A program made the translations under genes and the position numbers. A DNA stretch of 64,000 bases from the NCBI GenBank assembly GCA_015350385.1, contig WNKI01000001.1, positions 8,490,427 to 8,554,426 on the forward strand, given 5' to 3'. Positions 51,173 through 62,740 of this stretch are shown here, in pieces. Every line of letters begins with the position of its first letter. Position 1 is the first letter of the stretch. The DNA is from Aculops lycopersici (taxonomy: Eukaryota; Arthropoda; Arachnida; Trombidiformes; Eriophyidae). The notes below the pieces were generated by a model. It made no database searches. It worked only from the letters and a program-made list of their open reading frames with translations, and was not told where the DNA came from.

Positions 51173-52549
51173 TCATTTTGATTCTACCTCTGCCACACCA
51201 TTTTGTTTAGAACTCTTCTTAGTGTCGCTATCTATCTCAGATGATTGAGTTTCTTCTCCGCAAGCTTCCTTGGAAACTTCGCTAACTTTCGATAACGCCT
51301 CATTGTCATCTTTGTCATCGATGATATAATCAGTTTTGGAAGTTTCCTCCGGAATACTTTCTTCTAATTTGCTTTGTTTTTTCTTTCCCTTCTTGTTCTT
51401 TCTCTCCTCTTTTGGTGGTTGGATTGAGCTTATATTGTTATCATCATTGTCTTCATCGATTTCCTTTGAGCTGACCACAGCTTGATTTGATTTCGAATTG
51501 GAGTCAGATTTCTCTCGCTCAGGCTGAAGTTGATCATGAACCTGGGTTCGTTTGTTGGTGGCCGTGTTTAAGTTGTAACAGTAGCAACATCTAAAATTTA
51601 TGGTCTCATACTCTTCTGCGAGGGACATGCCATTGTGGCCATAACAATATCTACAAATCAAAGCAAATCGGTTTTCTGGTCCATCCGCAACAACCCAATC
51701 AACTACTCTCTCAAAGATCGATCGATCCTTGCTGAGAATTGGTCGCACCGGTCTACCCTGAACGCTAGATGCGGCGACAGGTGCAGTAGTTGCCACCGAG
51801 GTCGCGGGTACCACCATTGAGTTATTATGTAAATTTGTGCTCGTTGGTTTGGGTGCCTTTGGTTGTGTTGCTGGCGCAATAATTGATTGATTCGATGGCT
51901 TGCTTATAGGAGTTGGTGGCGGGGGTGCGGGTACAGCCATTTGGGGCGTGTGAATCGGGAAGTTGATAGATTGATTGTGGAAAGACATGGGACTTTGCAT
52001 TTGATGCTGTTGGACCTGCTGCAATTGCTGTTGAGGAGATCTGATTGGACTTGCAGTCAGCTTAGTGAGGGTTGTATTCATAGGCGAATGAGGTCGCTCA
52101 GTTGCCTTCTCACGACGCCGGAGTTGCTTTGGATCGTATTTTTCCAGAAGCTCGGTAGCAACTTTGTAACTTTCAGTCTCGCAAACCATTTCCAAAATCT
52201 TCTTCTTTTCTTTTTGTAACTTCCTTAATCTAGCCTCTTCGTTGTCTAGCGACCATTTTGAATACCATTGTACGATTTTCCTACACAACCACAAAACAAG
52301 ATTCAATATAACTATTGGTATAGATAGGATCAACTTGTCACGCCATGACGAATCGGATGGATATAAAAGGATACAAACGTTTGCAATGAGTATGGTAATT
52401 GGTATAAATGATAATATTTGGACAATGAATTGTTCTCGCTTAATTTTGTCCCATCTTCTTTCTTCAATATTCTGAAGCTCTTGCTCAATCTTCTCGAGCG
52501 TATCACGGGTTGACGGTTTGTCGTAAAACCTGGAAAATATTAGGCCCAT
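51173..52549 (-). CDS. LNPK: Lunapark, ER three-way-junction protein
   Basis: Lunapark stabilises three-way junctions of the tubular endoplasmic reticulum. Of 458 residues, the N-terminus MGLIFSRF suits N-myristoylation, as in the family. A short coiled coil (about 15-40) precedes two closely spaced membrane hairpin segments (about 42-63 and 73-93), then a second coiled coil (about 103-145). A Pro/Gln/Ser-rich linker leads to the Lunapark zinc ribbon at about 285-330. The ribbon has a C-x2-C pair (CRYC) and, after a GMSLAEEYETINFRC segment, a second C-x2-C (CCYC). An acidic, Lys/Ser-rich tail follows. Length fits the family (428 in human). Confidence 0.95.
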   Translation of the reverse strand: MGLIFSRFYDKPSTRDTLEKIEQELQNIEERRWDKIKREQFIVQILSFIPITILIANVCILLYPSDSSWRDKLILSIPIVILNLVLWLCRKIVQWYSKWSLDNEEARLRKLQKEKKKILEMVCETESYKVATELLEKYDPKQLRRREKATERPHSPMNTTLTKLTASPIRSPQQQLQQVQQHQMQSPMSFHNQSINFPIHTPQMAVPAPPPPTPISKPSNQSIIAPATQPKAPKPTSTNLHNNSMVVPATSVATTAPVAASSVQGRPVRPILSKDRSIFERVVDWVVADGPENRFALICRYCYGHNGMSLAEEYETINFRCCYCYNLNTATNKRTQVHDQLQPEREKSDSNSKSNQAVVSSKEIDEDNDDNNISSIQPPKEERKNKKGKKKQSKLEESIPEETSKTDYIIDDKDDNEALSKVSEVSKEACGEETQSSEIDSDTKKSSKQNGVAEVESK

Positions 52550-53563
52550 TGTGATTACTGATGATTCTTTGTTTGTTGATTTAAAACTTCGGTATGAACT
52601 TTGGATATGTTATTTCGTTCTGTGTCGGGTTCCAATGTACAAACTAGACATATTCCGTGATTTCGTCACCGGTAAATCACTCACGAGATGGTGTCAGTTA
52701 TATGTCGTTAAATGTCGTTTGACAGCTGGGAGATAAACAAGACTTCAAGTCCGCAAGTTTTGTGACCACTTTGATGACTTCTAAAATTTCTGTCAATCTC
52801 TCGCTGGTCGTTTTAAATATGGTATAAATGCCGTATTTATGAGGTATAAATCGTCTTCGAATTGTTTAATATAGAACATGCAAAAAGTCAATAATAATTT
52901 TGAGCCAATTGCAGGGATGAGTTTTAGAGTAAACATGTGAGTGTTGCATTTGCCGGGGGAGAAAAGGAGCGTGTGTTACGAAAGCTAGAGAATGTGGGGA
53001 GAAATTCCTATTTCTCGTTCTGTCGCTCGCTCCACTTGTTTGATCTCGTAGTCGGGATTCGTTATTTCTACATCACGCTATCACGGCCATTATCATAATT
53101 TATCATGAAGTCAAAACACTTTCACTTGAACCAAGGACAGATTCAACTTTTGTCCCATATTGACCTGCATCATTGCAAATCTAATTAGTGGTCGGAACTC
53201 AACTTCGCTCTCAATGTGGTCGCACTTTGACTTATTCAATATCGTCAATATGGTCACTAATCCAAATCTAATTGCATGATGATCTATAATATCATTAGAT
53301 TCATATCTGAAGCAAGTGTATTGTTAGTTGATGGTGTTGATGAGCCACAATAGAGCAACATATTTCATAGGTGAAGAAACAAGCAAACAACAACAACAAA
53401 TCGAAGATGGTCAAGTGATCTCGAGAAGTGACGACAGAAATAGCACCCATCCTCATCTCCGACAAGAGCAGAGTCAATATAGAGATTAATTTATTCATTG
53501 TTATAATTACTATCATCGCCACTTAACCAGGTCTATACACATTGAACTACACTGCGAAATATC
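52550..53563. promoter_or_regulatory. Divergent promoter region LNPK / SLC39A9
   Basis: 1.0 kb between start codons, AT-rich, without a convincing TATA box or repeat. The small frames in it have no recognisable domains. Confidence 0.4.
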
Positions 53564-54754
53564 ATGGACCAATTGAATCTATTACTCCTCTTGAGCTTTG
53601 CCATGCTCGTGGGAAGCTTTCTGGCAGGAACTATACCGATGGCTTTCAGGTTATCCGACGCAAAATCACGCTTACTTGCCTTAATAGGATCAGGTATTTT
53701 AGTTGGGACTGCATTAGCCATCATTATACCCGAGGGAATCGACTCTCTATATTTCCAACAGCAACAACCACCGCCACCAGATTCAGTGATATCGGCCAAT
53801 GGTAGCCACATTGACCACCATTATGATATTTTAGCTAAAGCTAGTGACGACAAGTCAAGTTCACCCAGGACATTATCCATTGGCCTCTCCTTGGTTGCAG
53901 GCTTTGTGCTCATGTTATTTATTGATCAGTTTTCTATCTACCAAGGAGCTGAGCATTCTCATTCCCGTAGACCTTCGGCAAATTCATCAACCGCCAAGTA
54001 TCACCAAGATTACGCATTGGCCAATCAGAATGAGGATACAGACGAAGATGACGACGACGAGGATGTCATCGTCTATAGCAAAGACGAAACATTATCCACA
54101 ACAATTTTGGCGACCAATGAGATAGGAAATGAAAGTGAGATCGACACAAACAAAGATTTAGACTCGCACAGAGTTTCAATCAATGGCAATCATGAAATGA
54201 AAAGCAGTGGCAACGTCAGTAAGGGTAATAAGCATCGGAGCAACTATGATTTACAATCCGAGCCTCACCTACAGATTAAATCAACAAGACAGAAGAATAC
54301 CAAAGTGACTCCAACTTTGGGTCTAGTGATACACGCCGCCGCCGACGGTATTGCCCTCGGAGCCGCGGCCACCACCTCGCATAGAGAGGTGGAAATGATT
54401 ATATTTTTAGCCATAATGTTGCACAAGGGTCCGGCTGCCTTTAGTCTGGTAGTCTTTCTCCTCCACCGAGGTATCAAACACTCAACAATCCGTCGACACT
54501 TGTTGGCCTTCTCACTGAGTGCCCCACTCGCTGCCCTGGTGACTTATTTTGGTTTAAGTCAGTCGGGTAAAGAGGCACTGAGACAGAACAATGCAACAGG
54601 AATCGCAATGTTATTCTCGGCTGGTACGTTCCTTTATGTGGCCACAGTCCACGTTCTACCCGAACTTGTGCACAACAAATTACTCACTCCAAAGGAGTTG
54701 ATTTTCCTTGTTGGAGGTGCATTTTTGCCAATTCTATTGGCCCAGACAATCTAA
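53564..54754 (+). CDS. SLC39A9: ZIP9-type zinc transporter
   Basis: ZIP9 moves zinc into the cytosol, mainly at the Golgi. The 396-residue protein opens with the ZIP9-type first membrane helix and ALIGSGILVGTALAIIIPEG. The transport core has HAAADGIALGAAATTS (helix IV, metal-binding His/Asp) and AIMLHKGPAAFSLVVFLLHR (helix V). It is followed by NATGIAMLFSAGTFLYVATV and a VHVLPEL segment. It is about 90 residues longer than human ZIP9 (307) because of an acidic, His-containing loop at about 110-245 between helices III and IV, the usual variable loop. An AATAAA overlaps the stop (54754-54759). It converges on EGFR with 245 bp between. Confidence 0.95.
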   Translation: MDQLNLLLLLSFAMLVGSFLAGTIPMAFRLSDAKSRLLALIGSGILVGTALAIIIPEGIDSLYFQQQQPPPPDSVISANGSHIDHHYDILAKASDDKSSSPRTLSIGLSLVAGFVLMLFIDQFSIYQGAEHSHSRRPSANSSTAKYHQDYALANQNEDTDEDDDDEDVIVYSKDETLSTTILATNEIGNESEIDTNKDLDSHRVSINGNHEMKSSGNVSKGNKHRSNYDLQSEPHLQIKSTRQKNTKVTPTLGLVIHAAADGIALGAAATTSHREVEMIIFLAIMLHKGPAAFSLVVFLLHRGIKHSTIRRHLLAFSLSAPLAALVTYFGLSQSGKEALRQNNATGIAMLFSAGTFLYVATVHVLPELVHNKLLTPKELIFLVGGAFLPILLAQTI

Positions 54755-54999
54755 ATAAACTTGAGGAGAGACAAGACTATAGAAATCTCTTGATTTGATT
54801 CATTTAATTTAGGAACTATAACAAAGAGTGTAAAGTGATTTTTTCTAAGGTGAATAGGATAACAGTTTAAATCAATGTAGGTTTTTCGTTTCCTCTAATT
54901 TTGAGATCCAATCTGCAATCCAAGTAGTAACAAGTGCAGATGATGAGCGACGCCGGAAGTTGCACCTCTCACTGGTGCTGAAGATCGTTGAGAATAGTA

Positions 55000-57900
55000 T
55001 CAAACTAGTGAGTGAGGGATGTGACTGCTAGAAGCGTTTGCACTTCCGTGAGGCCCAGGTGATGCGTAATTTACTCGCGTCATAAAGTACTCCTGGTTGC
55101 TGATTCCAATCAATCCGGCTGAATGTGGTGGATCCCGCGGGTAGCCGGTGGGTTGGTCTCTCGGGTAGGTGGGTGCAGAATTTAGTTTTGTACGCTGACC
55201 ATCATGGCTTGCAGAAAATTTGCTGAACTTGTCCTCCTTTGTTTCATTGCTACAAGGTGAGGGGAGTAAATAATCGTCAATGTCCAATGGTTGCTCTGAT
55301 CTTTGACCACCCGTTAGACTGACTGTTGATGTTGTATTTTGAACTGACGGACTACTGTCGTTGTTCGATGACATGAATCTGCTTGAGGCTGACATGAAAG
55401 CTGCATTATTGTTGTTGTTCATGTCGTATCCAACAGGTGTTTGTCTGACGGAACTTTGTCGATGGTCTAGCTGAGAGAACACGTCCTCCTCAAATCTAGA
55501 CTGTGCGTTGCCATTGCCAAAGTGAAAGTTTTGCGGCTTCTTGGAAGTTGGAGTTGTAGGGTACTGATTGAACGAAGACTCTTGGGGATGATGTTGCTTC
55601 AGCTCAAAGCTGAAGACCTCGTTTGCCCTGTCCATGGCCGAGGGTGTCAGGTCAGCCATTGGTGTCTTTGGTCCGTTATTGATGTTCATTGTGGAACATG
55701 ATGCCATGCGACGCTTCTCATCACTGAACCTGTTGACATCCGAATCATATTCGCTTTGCATGTCATCGTCGCAATCAGAGTTGTTGTCGTTCCTAGCCAT
55801 CGTTTCACTGTTAACCGTGAAGTCCAGGTATCTATTCGGATCGGCGGCAAACTTGCTAAAGCTCTCAAGTAAACTGGAGAAACTTGGTCGCTGGTCGGCC
55901 TCCGGGAACCAACAGGCGTACATAACCTGATACAAATCTAGCGAGACGTGCTCCGGATGATGTAACCTAGCACCGCCCTCGATCTTTTCGAGAACATCCT
56001 TTGGTTCATATTCCTCAAATGGCTTACGGCCGAATGTCAACAACTCCCAGATGGTGATACCAAAGGCCCACACATCACTCTTATGCGTGAACTTTCTCTC
56101 CCTAATGCACTCAGGAGCTAGCCACTTGATTGGCATTCGACGACCACCTGCATAGTAAACGCTCTGATCAGCATCTAGGAACTTGGCAAGACCAAAGTCA
56201 CTGATCTTAACCTTGTGAGGTGTTTGTAACAACACGTTCCTCAAGGCCAAGTCTCGATGGACTAAGCGCTCGCTCTCTAGATATGCCATTCCTCTAGCAA
56301 TTTGTTTGCACCATTCCAGCATTCGCTTGGCATCAATTTCATTCATTGGGTTGCTCACGTACTCGGCCAAGCAACCAAGCGGCATCAGTTGGGTGATCAA
56401 CATCGACTTCTGAGGCGTCATGCAAACACCCAACAAACGAACTAGGTTTGGATGATCGACCATGTTCATAATATAGGCCTCGTCCAGGAGTTCTTTTGGT
56501 GATTGACCACTTTCCATCTTGAGCTCTTTGATTGCAACATACTCCTCTTGCGACTTGCCTTGAGGTTTCCATAGGCCATGGTAAACAATACCACTGTGAC
56601 CCTCGCCGAGCTTGCCACCCATTTGTAGTTCGTCAATTTTAATACTGATCAGGGGGGATAGATTTGGTTTCTTGTTTGAAGGATTCAACGGTTCGACATC
56701 ATCAATTCCACTCAAGTGCATTGCCAACTTAACAGTTTTGTTTCGTTCAATTTGACACCTGTGAACAACAATACAAGCCATAACGGCGGCTAAAGATACC
56801 AAGGCGAAGAGTCCAATCATGGGACCTGTTGATGCGCCTGCAACAGACTCTTCGCTTGCCACATCCGAACAGTATGGATCTAGCATGTTGCTCTCACTAA
56901 TCCTATAGGGTTTATCCGAAGGACATTGGGCAGTACATTTGAATCTAGATTGTTGTTGCTGTTGTATTGATTGCTTGTAGTTTGCTGATGCACCATCTAT
57001 CGTTAGACGGGCACTTGTAACCTGGTCACTGCCAGCTGGAGTTATATTTGGACTGTCAGAGTAAACCCGATACACTCTACAATTAATACAATCATTCTCC
57101 GTTGGCCCAAAGCAACCATTGCACTCGGAGTGACACCTCAAACAGCGTCGTGATCTCTCGTCGGAGTATGTATCACGTGGACAGGAGTCTTCGCATTGTT
57201 CGCCGGCAACGTACTTGGCACAGGTGCAAACGGAAGTGTGAGTTCCCATCCCAGTGCAAGACTTGCACCTATTGTGACATCTACGACAAATTGGCTTCCC
57301 ATAGAGTGACTTGAAGATACCATGAGATTCCATGTTGACCACTTGAAAGAAGCCCTCGGGACATTCATCTGTTGCCGGGATACAGTGTGCAACAGGTGTC
57401 AAGTCTGTAGAATTATTCACAATTATTGCCTTTGCACACGAATTACATCCACCTTCGCCAAGTTTGTTTGATGGGCCAGTACAACCAGAGTCGCAACTCT
57501 TATCACATTCCTCGCAAATACCATTATCCACATACTTATGAATAGGACACTCGGCAACACAATGCGGACCATCTTTGACGTTCTTGCAACTCTTGCAATC
57601 AGTATCCTCGGTACCACGGCAACCTAGACGACATTCCGAGTGGCATCTCTTGCAAGTCTTATTGGCCTCCCTGGTATCATATGACAATATTCCAATGGTT
57701 GATTGGGTTGTTGCACAATTTTCAACGCAAAGATCCTCAAAGCTATAGTTGAGACAAGAGACGCACTCATCCATTCCCGGTCCCCAGCAGCCACCAGAGC
57801 CGCACTGTTTGTCACAAACGAGTCCCTTCTCTCGGCACTCATCAGGATCCGCATTACGAACAACTGACAGGTTGTCAATGCTTGTAATGTTCAGCTGACG

Positions 57901-59733
57901 CCAATCAATTGTATCAGCGAAGCACAACTTTCTATTGGCCTCAATCGAAACTTTACCTGATCTGATCTCTTTAAGGGATCGGAGGTTCAATGATACTAGT
58001 GATGTGGCACTGATTGATAATGACTGGAACATATCAGTTGTTTGTCTACCCAGAATTGTTCTGAGGTTCTTGAGGAAATATAAATTTCTAAACTCTGGAT
58101 GACTTGCTTGAATGTTTAGGTGACCGGTAATTTCGCGAACTGTCTTGAGCACTTCAAGTCGCTTCGGTTCCATAGGTGGGTACTTCTCCTTCATCCTACT
58201 ACTATTAGTTGGATCTAATTCAGCAAAGCCATTGAATGAGCTCTCCAGTAGAGTGATAGAACCTTCAATGACAGTGCAATTGGTAAACTGATCAATGTTA
58301 CCCGAGTGGAGCACCTCAACCCCCTGACAGTTCTTTGGGCAGGGACCTGAGCATGATACACACTCTCCATTGTTGTTCCTCTTATTTGGTGGACATGTTC
58401 TAACACAGGCACTATTATCTCTAAGCATGTGATCTGGACACTCCTTGACACAGGTGGATCCATAGGCATACTTTCCATTGGGATTTGGTTTCCAAGCAAA
58501 CGTCTCGGAATCGTAGATGTTATTTGGCGGACATTCTTGGACACACTCGCCGTCGTCGTTGAAATTTTTGCAAGCTAAACAATCGGTTGACTTTGGTCCA
58601 GTGCAACCACCTGCGCAAAATAAATGGCAACACTGTCTTGGCTCCAAGCCAAAACATCTACCTTGATCACATTGAGAGGCACAATACTTTTTTGAAAACT
58701 TTTGACACAACTCCGGTCCCTCGCCCCAACAGGCGCCCTCGTGGCAGGCGTCATCGCAGTTTGGACAAGCGGGTAGTTCATTATTGACTGATTGAACAAA
58801 CTTGAATCCCGAATTAAGAATCTCGTCCCAATAGATGGAGTTTATGTGGCATAGGTTCTTGTTATTGATTGATCCAACACTACCAATGAGAACCTCACGT
58901 AGATTTGGCAACTCAAGTGTTTTAATCTCATTGCCCGTCAAATATAGGGCATATTCCTCTTTGTCGTTGGGGAATTTGAGTAAATCACGGCCCCGAATGA
59001 TTTGTAAATTTGGCAATCGAATTGTTTCAATATCATTGAAGGCAGTCAGCACAAAGCCGGTGACTTCGCGAATAGAGTCTAGGAATGACATATCAGGTGG
59101 CTGTTGGCCTGGTGCTCGGCCATAACCAAACCAAACAATCTCCAGATTACCCAAGACTGTGGTGCAACCCCTGTATCTTTCAACTAAATTATTATAATGT
59201 TCCGTGAAATTAGTTGGCTTCGACCACCTGTAGGATGTGCCAAAGCAAACTCGTTCGGGTGTAAAATAGTTGCTTTTTCTTTGATTAATGAGATCATAGT
59301 TGTTATTGGCTGTTTGCTGGTTACTTGCTAAGATTGCTAATGTTGAATTGGATTTGTTTGCTGGTATTAGTATTGACTTGGCATTAGTATTGTTGCCCAA
59401 CTGAACCATTGCGCGAAGATGCGCCGGTATGGAGTTTGAATTTAAGGCACTTGCTTGAGCTCGTGGTGAGATATAATGTGATAATAGTGACAGCAGTAGT
59501 ATTAGGTGAGCGAGAGTGATCAAAATGTTGAGTTGAGGTGTGCTAGTTTTCATTGTTGCATGATTGTGTATGTGATTTTGGTGAAGGAATAAACTTTTCT
59601 TACTCATTTCTTCCGTCTTCCTCTTAAATAACGACCCACTCGTTTGATTGTTATCCCCTTGTTGTTGATGTCGAAAAAAATTATCCATCTCCAGACGAGA
59701 CTTAACTCTCTCGCCGGATGGTGGTGTTGGCAT
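55000..59733 (-). CDS. EGFR: Epidermal growth factor receptor tyrosine kinase
   Basis: Cell-surface receptor for EGF/neuregulin-like ligands signalling to Ras-MAPK. The open frame is 1577 residues. A classic signal peptide starts at Met61 (antisense start codon 59551-59553; LILLLSLLSHYI core), so the longer N-terminus may be untranslated. L domain 1 begins near 135 (VCFGTSYRWSKPTNFTEHY); a furin-like cysteine-rich region, L domain 2 and an extended second cysteine-rich region follow, as in arthropod receptors. One membrane span lies near 972-992. The kinase has glycine loop GEGHSGIV (about 1041), VAIKELK, HRDLALRN (about 1157) and DFGLAK (about 1178) with an activation-loop Tyr, so it looks active. 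The C-tail has Tyr motifs (DDYLLP, NQEYFM). The glycine loop lacks the usual Phe. The coding sequence has no intron, which is very unusual for this gene. Confidence 0.97.
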   Translation of the reverse strand: MPTPPSGERVKSRLEMDNFFRHQQQGDNNQTSGSLFKRKTEEMSKKSLFLHQNHIHNHATMKTSTPQLNILITLAHLILLLSLLSHYISPRAQASALNSNSIPAHLRAMVQLGNNTNAKSILIPANKSNSTLAILASNQQTANNNYDLINQRKSNYFTPERVCFGTSYRWSKPTNFTEHYNNLVERYRGCTTVLGNLEIVWFGYGRAPGQQPPDMSFLDSIREVTGFVLTAFNDIETIRLPNLQIIRGRDLLKFPNDKEEYALYLTGNEIKTLELPNLREVLIGSVGSINNKNLCHINSIYWDEILNSGFKFVQSVNNELPACPNCDDACHEGACWGEGPELCQKFSKKYCASQCDQGRCFGLEPRQCCHLFCAGGCTGPKSTDCLACKNFNDDGECVQECPPNNIYDSETFAWKPNPNGKYAYGSTCVKECPDHMLRDNSACVRTCPPNKRNNNGECVSCSGPCPKNCQGVEVLHSGNIDQFTNCTVIEGSITLLESSFNGFAELDPTNSSRMKEKYPPMEPKRLEVLKTVREITGHLNIQASHPEFRNLYFLKNLRTILGRQTTDMFQSLSISATSLVSLNLRSLKEIRSGKVSIEANRKLCFADTIDWRQLNITSIDNLSVVRNADPDECREKGLVCDKQCGSGGCWGPGMDECVSCLNYSFEDLCVENCATTQSTIGILSYDTREANKTCKRCHSECRLGCRGTEDTDCKSCKNVKDGPHCVAECPIHKYVDNGICEECDKSCDSGCTGPSNKLGEGGCNSCAKAIIVNNSTDLTPVAHCIPATDECPEGFFQVVNMESHGIFKSLYGKPICRRCHNRCKSCTGMGTHTSVCTCAKYVAGEQCEDSCPRDTYSDERSRRCLRCHSECNGCFGPTENDCINCRVYRVYSDSPNITPAGSDQVTSARLTIDGASANYKQSIQQQQQSRFKCTAQCPSDKPYRISESNMLDPYCSDVASEESVAGASTGPMIGLFALVSLAAVMACIVVHRCQIERNKTVKLAMHLSGIDDVEPLNPSNKKPNLSPLISIKIDELQMGGKLGEGHSGIVYHGLWKPQGKSQEEYVAIKELKMESGQSPKELLDEAYIMNMVDHPNLVRLLGVCMTPQKSMLITQLMPLGCLAEYVSNPMNEIDAKRMLEWCKQIARGMAYLESERLVHRDLALRNVLLQTPHKVKISDFGLAKFLDADQSVYYAGGRRMPIKWLAPECIRERKFTHKSDVWAFGITIWELLTFGRKPFEEYEPKDVLEKIEGGARLHHPEHVSLDLYQVMYACWFPEADQRPSFSSLLESFSKFAADPNRYLDFTVNSETMARNDNNSDCDDDMQSEYDSDVNRFSDEKRRMASCSTMNINNGPKTPMADLTPSAMDRANEVFSFELKQHHPQESSFNQYPTTPTSKKPQNFHFGNGNAQSRFEEDVFSQLDHRQSSVRQTPVGYDMNNNNNAAFMSASSRFMSSNNDSSPSVQNTTSTVSLTGGQRSEQPLDIDDYLLPSPCSNETKEDKFSKFSASHDGQRTKLNSAPTYPRDQPTGYPRDPPHSAGLIGISNQEYFMTRVNYASPGPHGSANASSSHIPHSLV

Positions 59734-60996
59734 TGTCGTTTCTATATATATATTTATATATGTTTTGATTATGTATAGAAAGGAATAAATAAATTCAGAT
59801 TAGTTTCTGTATCTGATCAACTTTTTCAGTTTCCCATTGATTTCGGATTCTTAATGTAATTTTTGCAACTTCTCTTTGGTGATCTACTTTCTCCTTGGGC
59901 CTTGAAAATAATAGAAATATTTGAACTTCTGGTTTCTATTAAATTAAATGATGACATTTTCACAGCCTTAATCAACTTTAAGTCTTCGCATTTAGTGATC
60001 GCTAGTTGAATTTTAAAGAGGCGAAACTAAATAGCGGAATTAACCTGTCGCGCGACGATTGCAATTATTTGGTTCCAACGAATGAAACAAGTTGCTGGCA
60101 ATGATGGAGGAGGACATACAAAACGCTCAGCGATGCTGGACACTAAAGCAAAGCCGAACAACAACCTGATCTCTCTTCTCTTCTTCTGTCACTCTGCCTC
60201 TTCCTAATTCGAGCCAGTGAGTGGGTCGGTGGTTCCACGTACCTAATTAATGTGGCCCTCGTTTGGCTTCTTCTCCTACTTCTTGTCCTCTCCTTATGCG
60301 CCGCTGCCTTTGCCGCTACCAAGGCTGGTATTGCCTCCCCGCTGGTGCGCCGTAGTGGTAGTGGTAGTCGCCGCCGCTTGCCTCAGTTCGATTCTATTCG
60401 TTAGCAACTGGTGGCTGTCGCTTCCAATCTGCACCATGGCCACTTGCTGCTGCTACTTCTCCTCTCTCTCTCTCTCGCCTCGAGCGAACTTTTTCCCTCG
60501 AATGCAATGGCCGGCGTTTTGCCTGTGGTCGTGCTTGCAATTTTAGGGTGGGGGAGTGAAGTGGCTTCATCGAATCTAAAGCTTATGCAAAAGGGGAAAG
60601 AGACTTCGAGTCGGTGGGACCAAACAAGAGACAAAGAGGCAGTAGCATGCGGATTTGTGGTTTGTGTTTGCCCAGCGAAATCTGGCCCACGAATGAGGAG
60701 ATTTGGGGGCGATCCAATGCGATGGGTCGAATTCTATACCCGAAGCCAAAGCCGCCGCCTCTGTTAGTGCCGCAATCTCCAGCGCGACCAACCGGCCGGC
60801 TGCTGGCTGGCAGCCCGGGCAACGCGATCGACGCGCTCTGAGCTGCGCGTCTCTAGTCTACATTCTCCTGTGAGTAGGAGCCGAAGAATTTTTTCCCTCT
60901 CTCTCTCTCTCTCTCTTAAACTTCAACTTGCTCTCTCGCTATTTGGGCGCCCGGGCAGCCAACGCGGCGACTTTCGTAAGTCTCGCCGCTGGCCGA

Positions 60997-61020
<24 letters not shown>
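60997..61020. repeat. (GGC)8 microsatellite
   Basis: Eight perfect units in a CpG-rich stretch. Confidence 0.9.
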
Positions 61021-61027
<7 letters not shown>

Positions 61028-62670
61028 CGATCTGCCGCTTTGGCGCTGACCAGTCGCATCACGGGCTGACCGAAGCACACAAATCCGCAAAGTCGTTCGT
61101 CCGTTCGCTTGGGACTCGCACGTTGCACCAGCCATTCGGCCGCCAGCAAAGCCAGTGGCTGGCGCAAGCTGGTTCCCCTCTTTGTCTCTCTAACTCTCCA
61201 CTTTACTTTGCATTGCTTGTGCTCCACTCTACACGACGACGACGGATTGCGAAAAGTTCGCTGGCGCGCAGAAGCAGTGAGAGCCAGCGAACTTTTGCTG
61301 TTTGTTTGCCCACAAGGCAGCAAAACCCAAAGCAACAACAACAACAACAACAAACACAACCGAGACCCTAGGGAGCCCGAAAACTTTGCGGGCCCCAGTG
61401 CGTACACTGTACGGTGTAGCGCAAACGGACTGCTTTCCCGAACCTCGGACCAAAATTTCACTGGCTGTGATGTGAACTTGCGTCCCTCGCGCCGGCAAGT
61501 CTCAAGGTGAGCGCTCCTGTGTTTTTGCCTCCGCTGTGTGAGGCGAGTTGCCGAAGCCCGAAAGTTCGTTCGACTTTTTTTCTAGGGGGAAATTCTTGTA
61601 AGATTTCGTTCACCCTCAAGGAAAGGGTCAGCATACTTATAGACCCCCTGCCTAGCATTGGGTGCGCTTTGTGTTGAGTGGTTAGCTCTGCTCTGAGGAG
61701 CCTGTTGCTGACCGCACGTGCGGACAGGCAGCTGACGTGCAAGCAGCCCGCTTACCCAGTGACAAGTGGCTTCGGTCTCTGTCTTTCTCGACGGAATCGA
61801 GGGCAGCGGTAGGGGGCGTGGGTCTTTGTCGTCCCTACTTACACATCATGCTGCAGCACTTGTATCTCCCTGGTATCTCTCTTTGCTACACTCATGTAGG
61901 TAGTACTGAGATTAGGTTGAAGCTGATGAGGCCAACTCGAGATAGGAGAAAGGGAAAAGTTTTTGCGGTCCACTGCTCGCTGTGCTGCACTAATGCGCTA
62001 ACAACATCGTCGTCGTTCTCGTCTTAAGTTGTGAGGATTTGTGAGGCCAGCGGGGAATGTTGTGTTTGCAATGGGATTTTATCGGCCACAAATCGTCGCT
62101 TGGCTCGGGTTTGGGTTAGCGGCGTGTTTTGCCTTCTTAGCTCTGTGCTATAGAGTGATGACCAATGCAAAAAACATCGGCGGCAGCAGCAGCCTGTTGC
62201 TTCTGTGGTCATCGCTAAACATTAGAAGCGTTATACAGCTTATGGGGAAAACTGCAGGACGAACAACAAGAATACAATCTGTGCGAGTTTTTATCTCAGC
62301 AATCGATCGAAAAACTACCACAGCGACGATTTGATTTGATTTGATTCGATTGGTAGATCCAAAGCTGAGAACGAGGACGATGAAGTTGGATACCAGGGCG
62401 ACAGGCACTTGGCAACCGGCTAGTGGCTTGACCAGTGGTTGGTCTTTTTTGCTGGTGTTTGCGCTGTCTACGCTTGAGTCTGTGGTGGGTTTTTCGATTT
62501 GGTTCTTATGATGGTCGGTTCATCACTCGAACAAGTGGTTGTCGGTGTAGGTTCATGTGGCCAGTAATCGCCAAGAGGAGACCAGATTGCCGCGATCGTC
62601 GTCCGAAGACTAGAGTTCGAATGCTGAGAAAGTGAAGAAGTGGGAAATTATTTTTCCTTCTCTCTCATCT

Positions 62671-62740
62671 TTTTATTTTATTTTATTTTATTTTATTTTA
62701 TTTTATTTTATTTTATTTTATTTCATTTCATTTCATTTCA
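62671..62740. repeat. (TTTTA)10 (TTTCA)4 compound pentanucleotide repeat
   Basis: Ten perfect TTTTA units run directly into four perfect TTTCA units. Confidence 0.95.
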
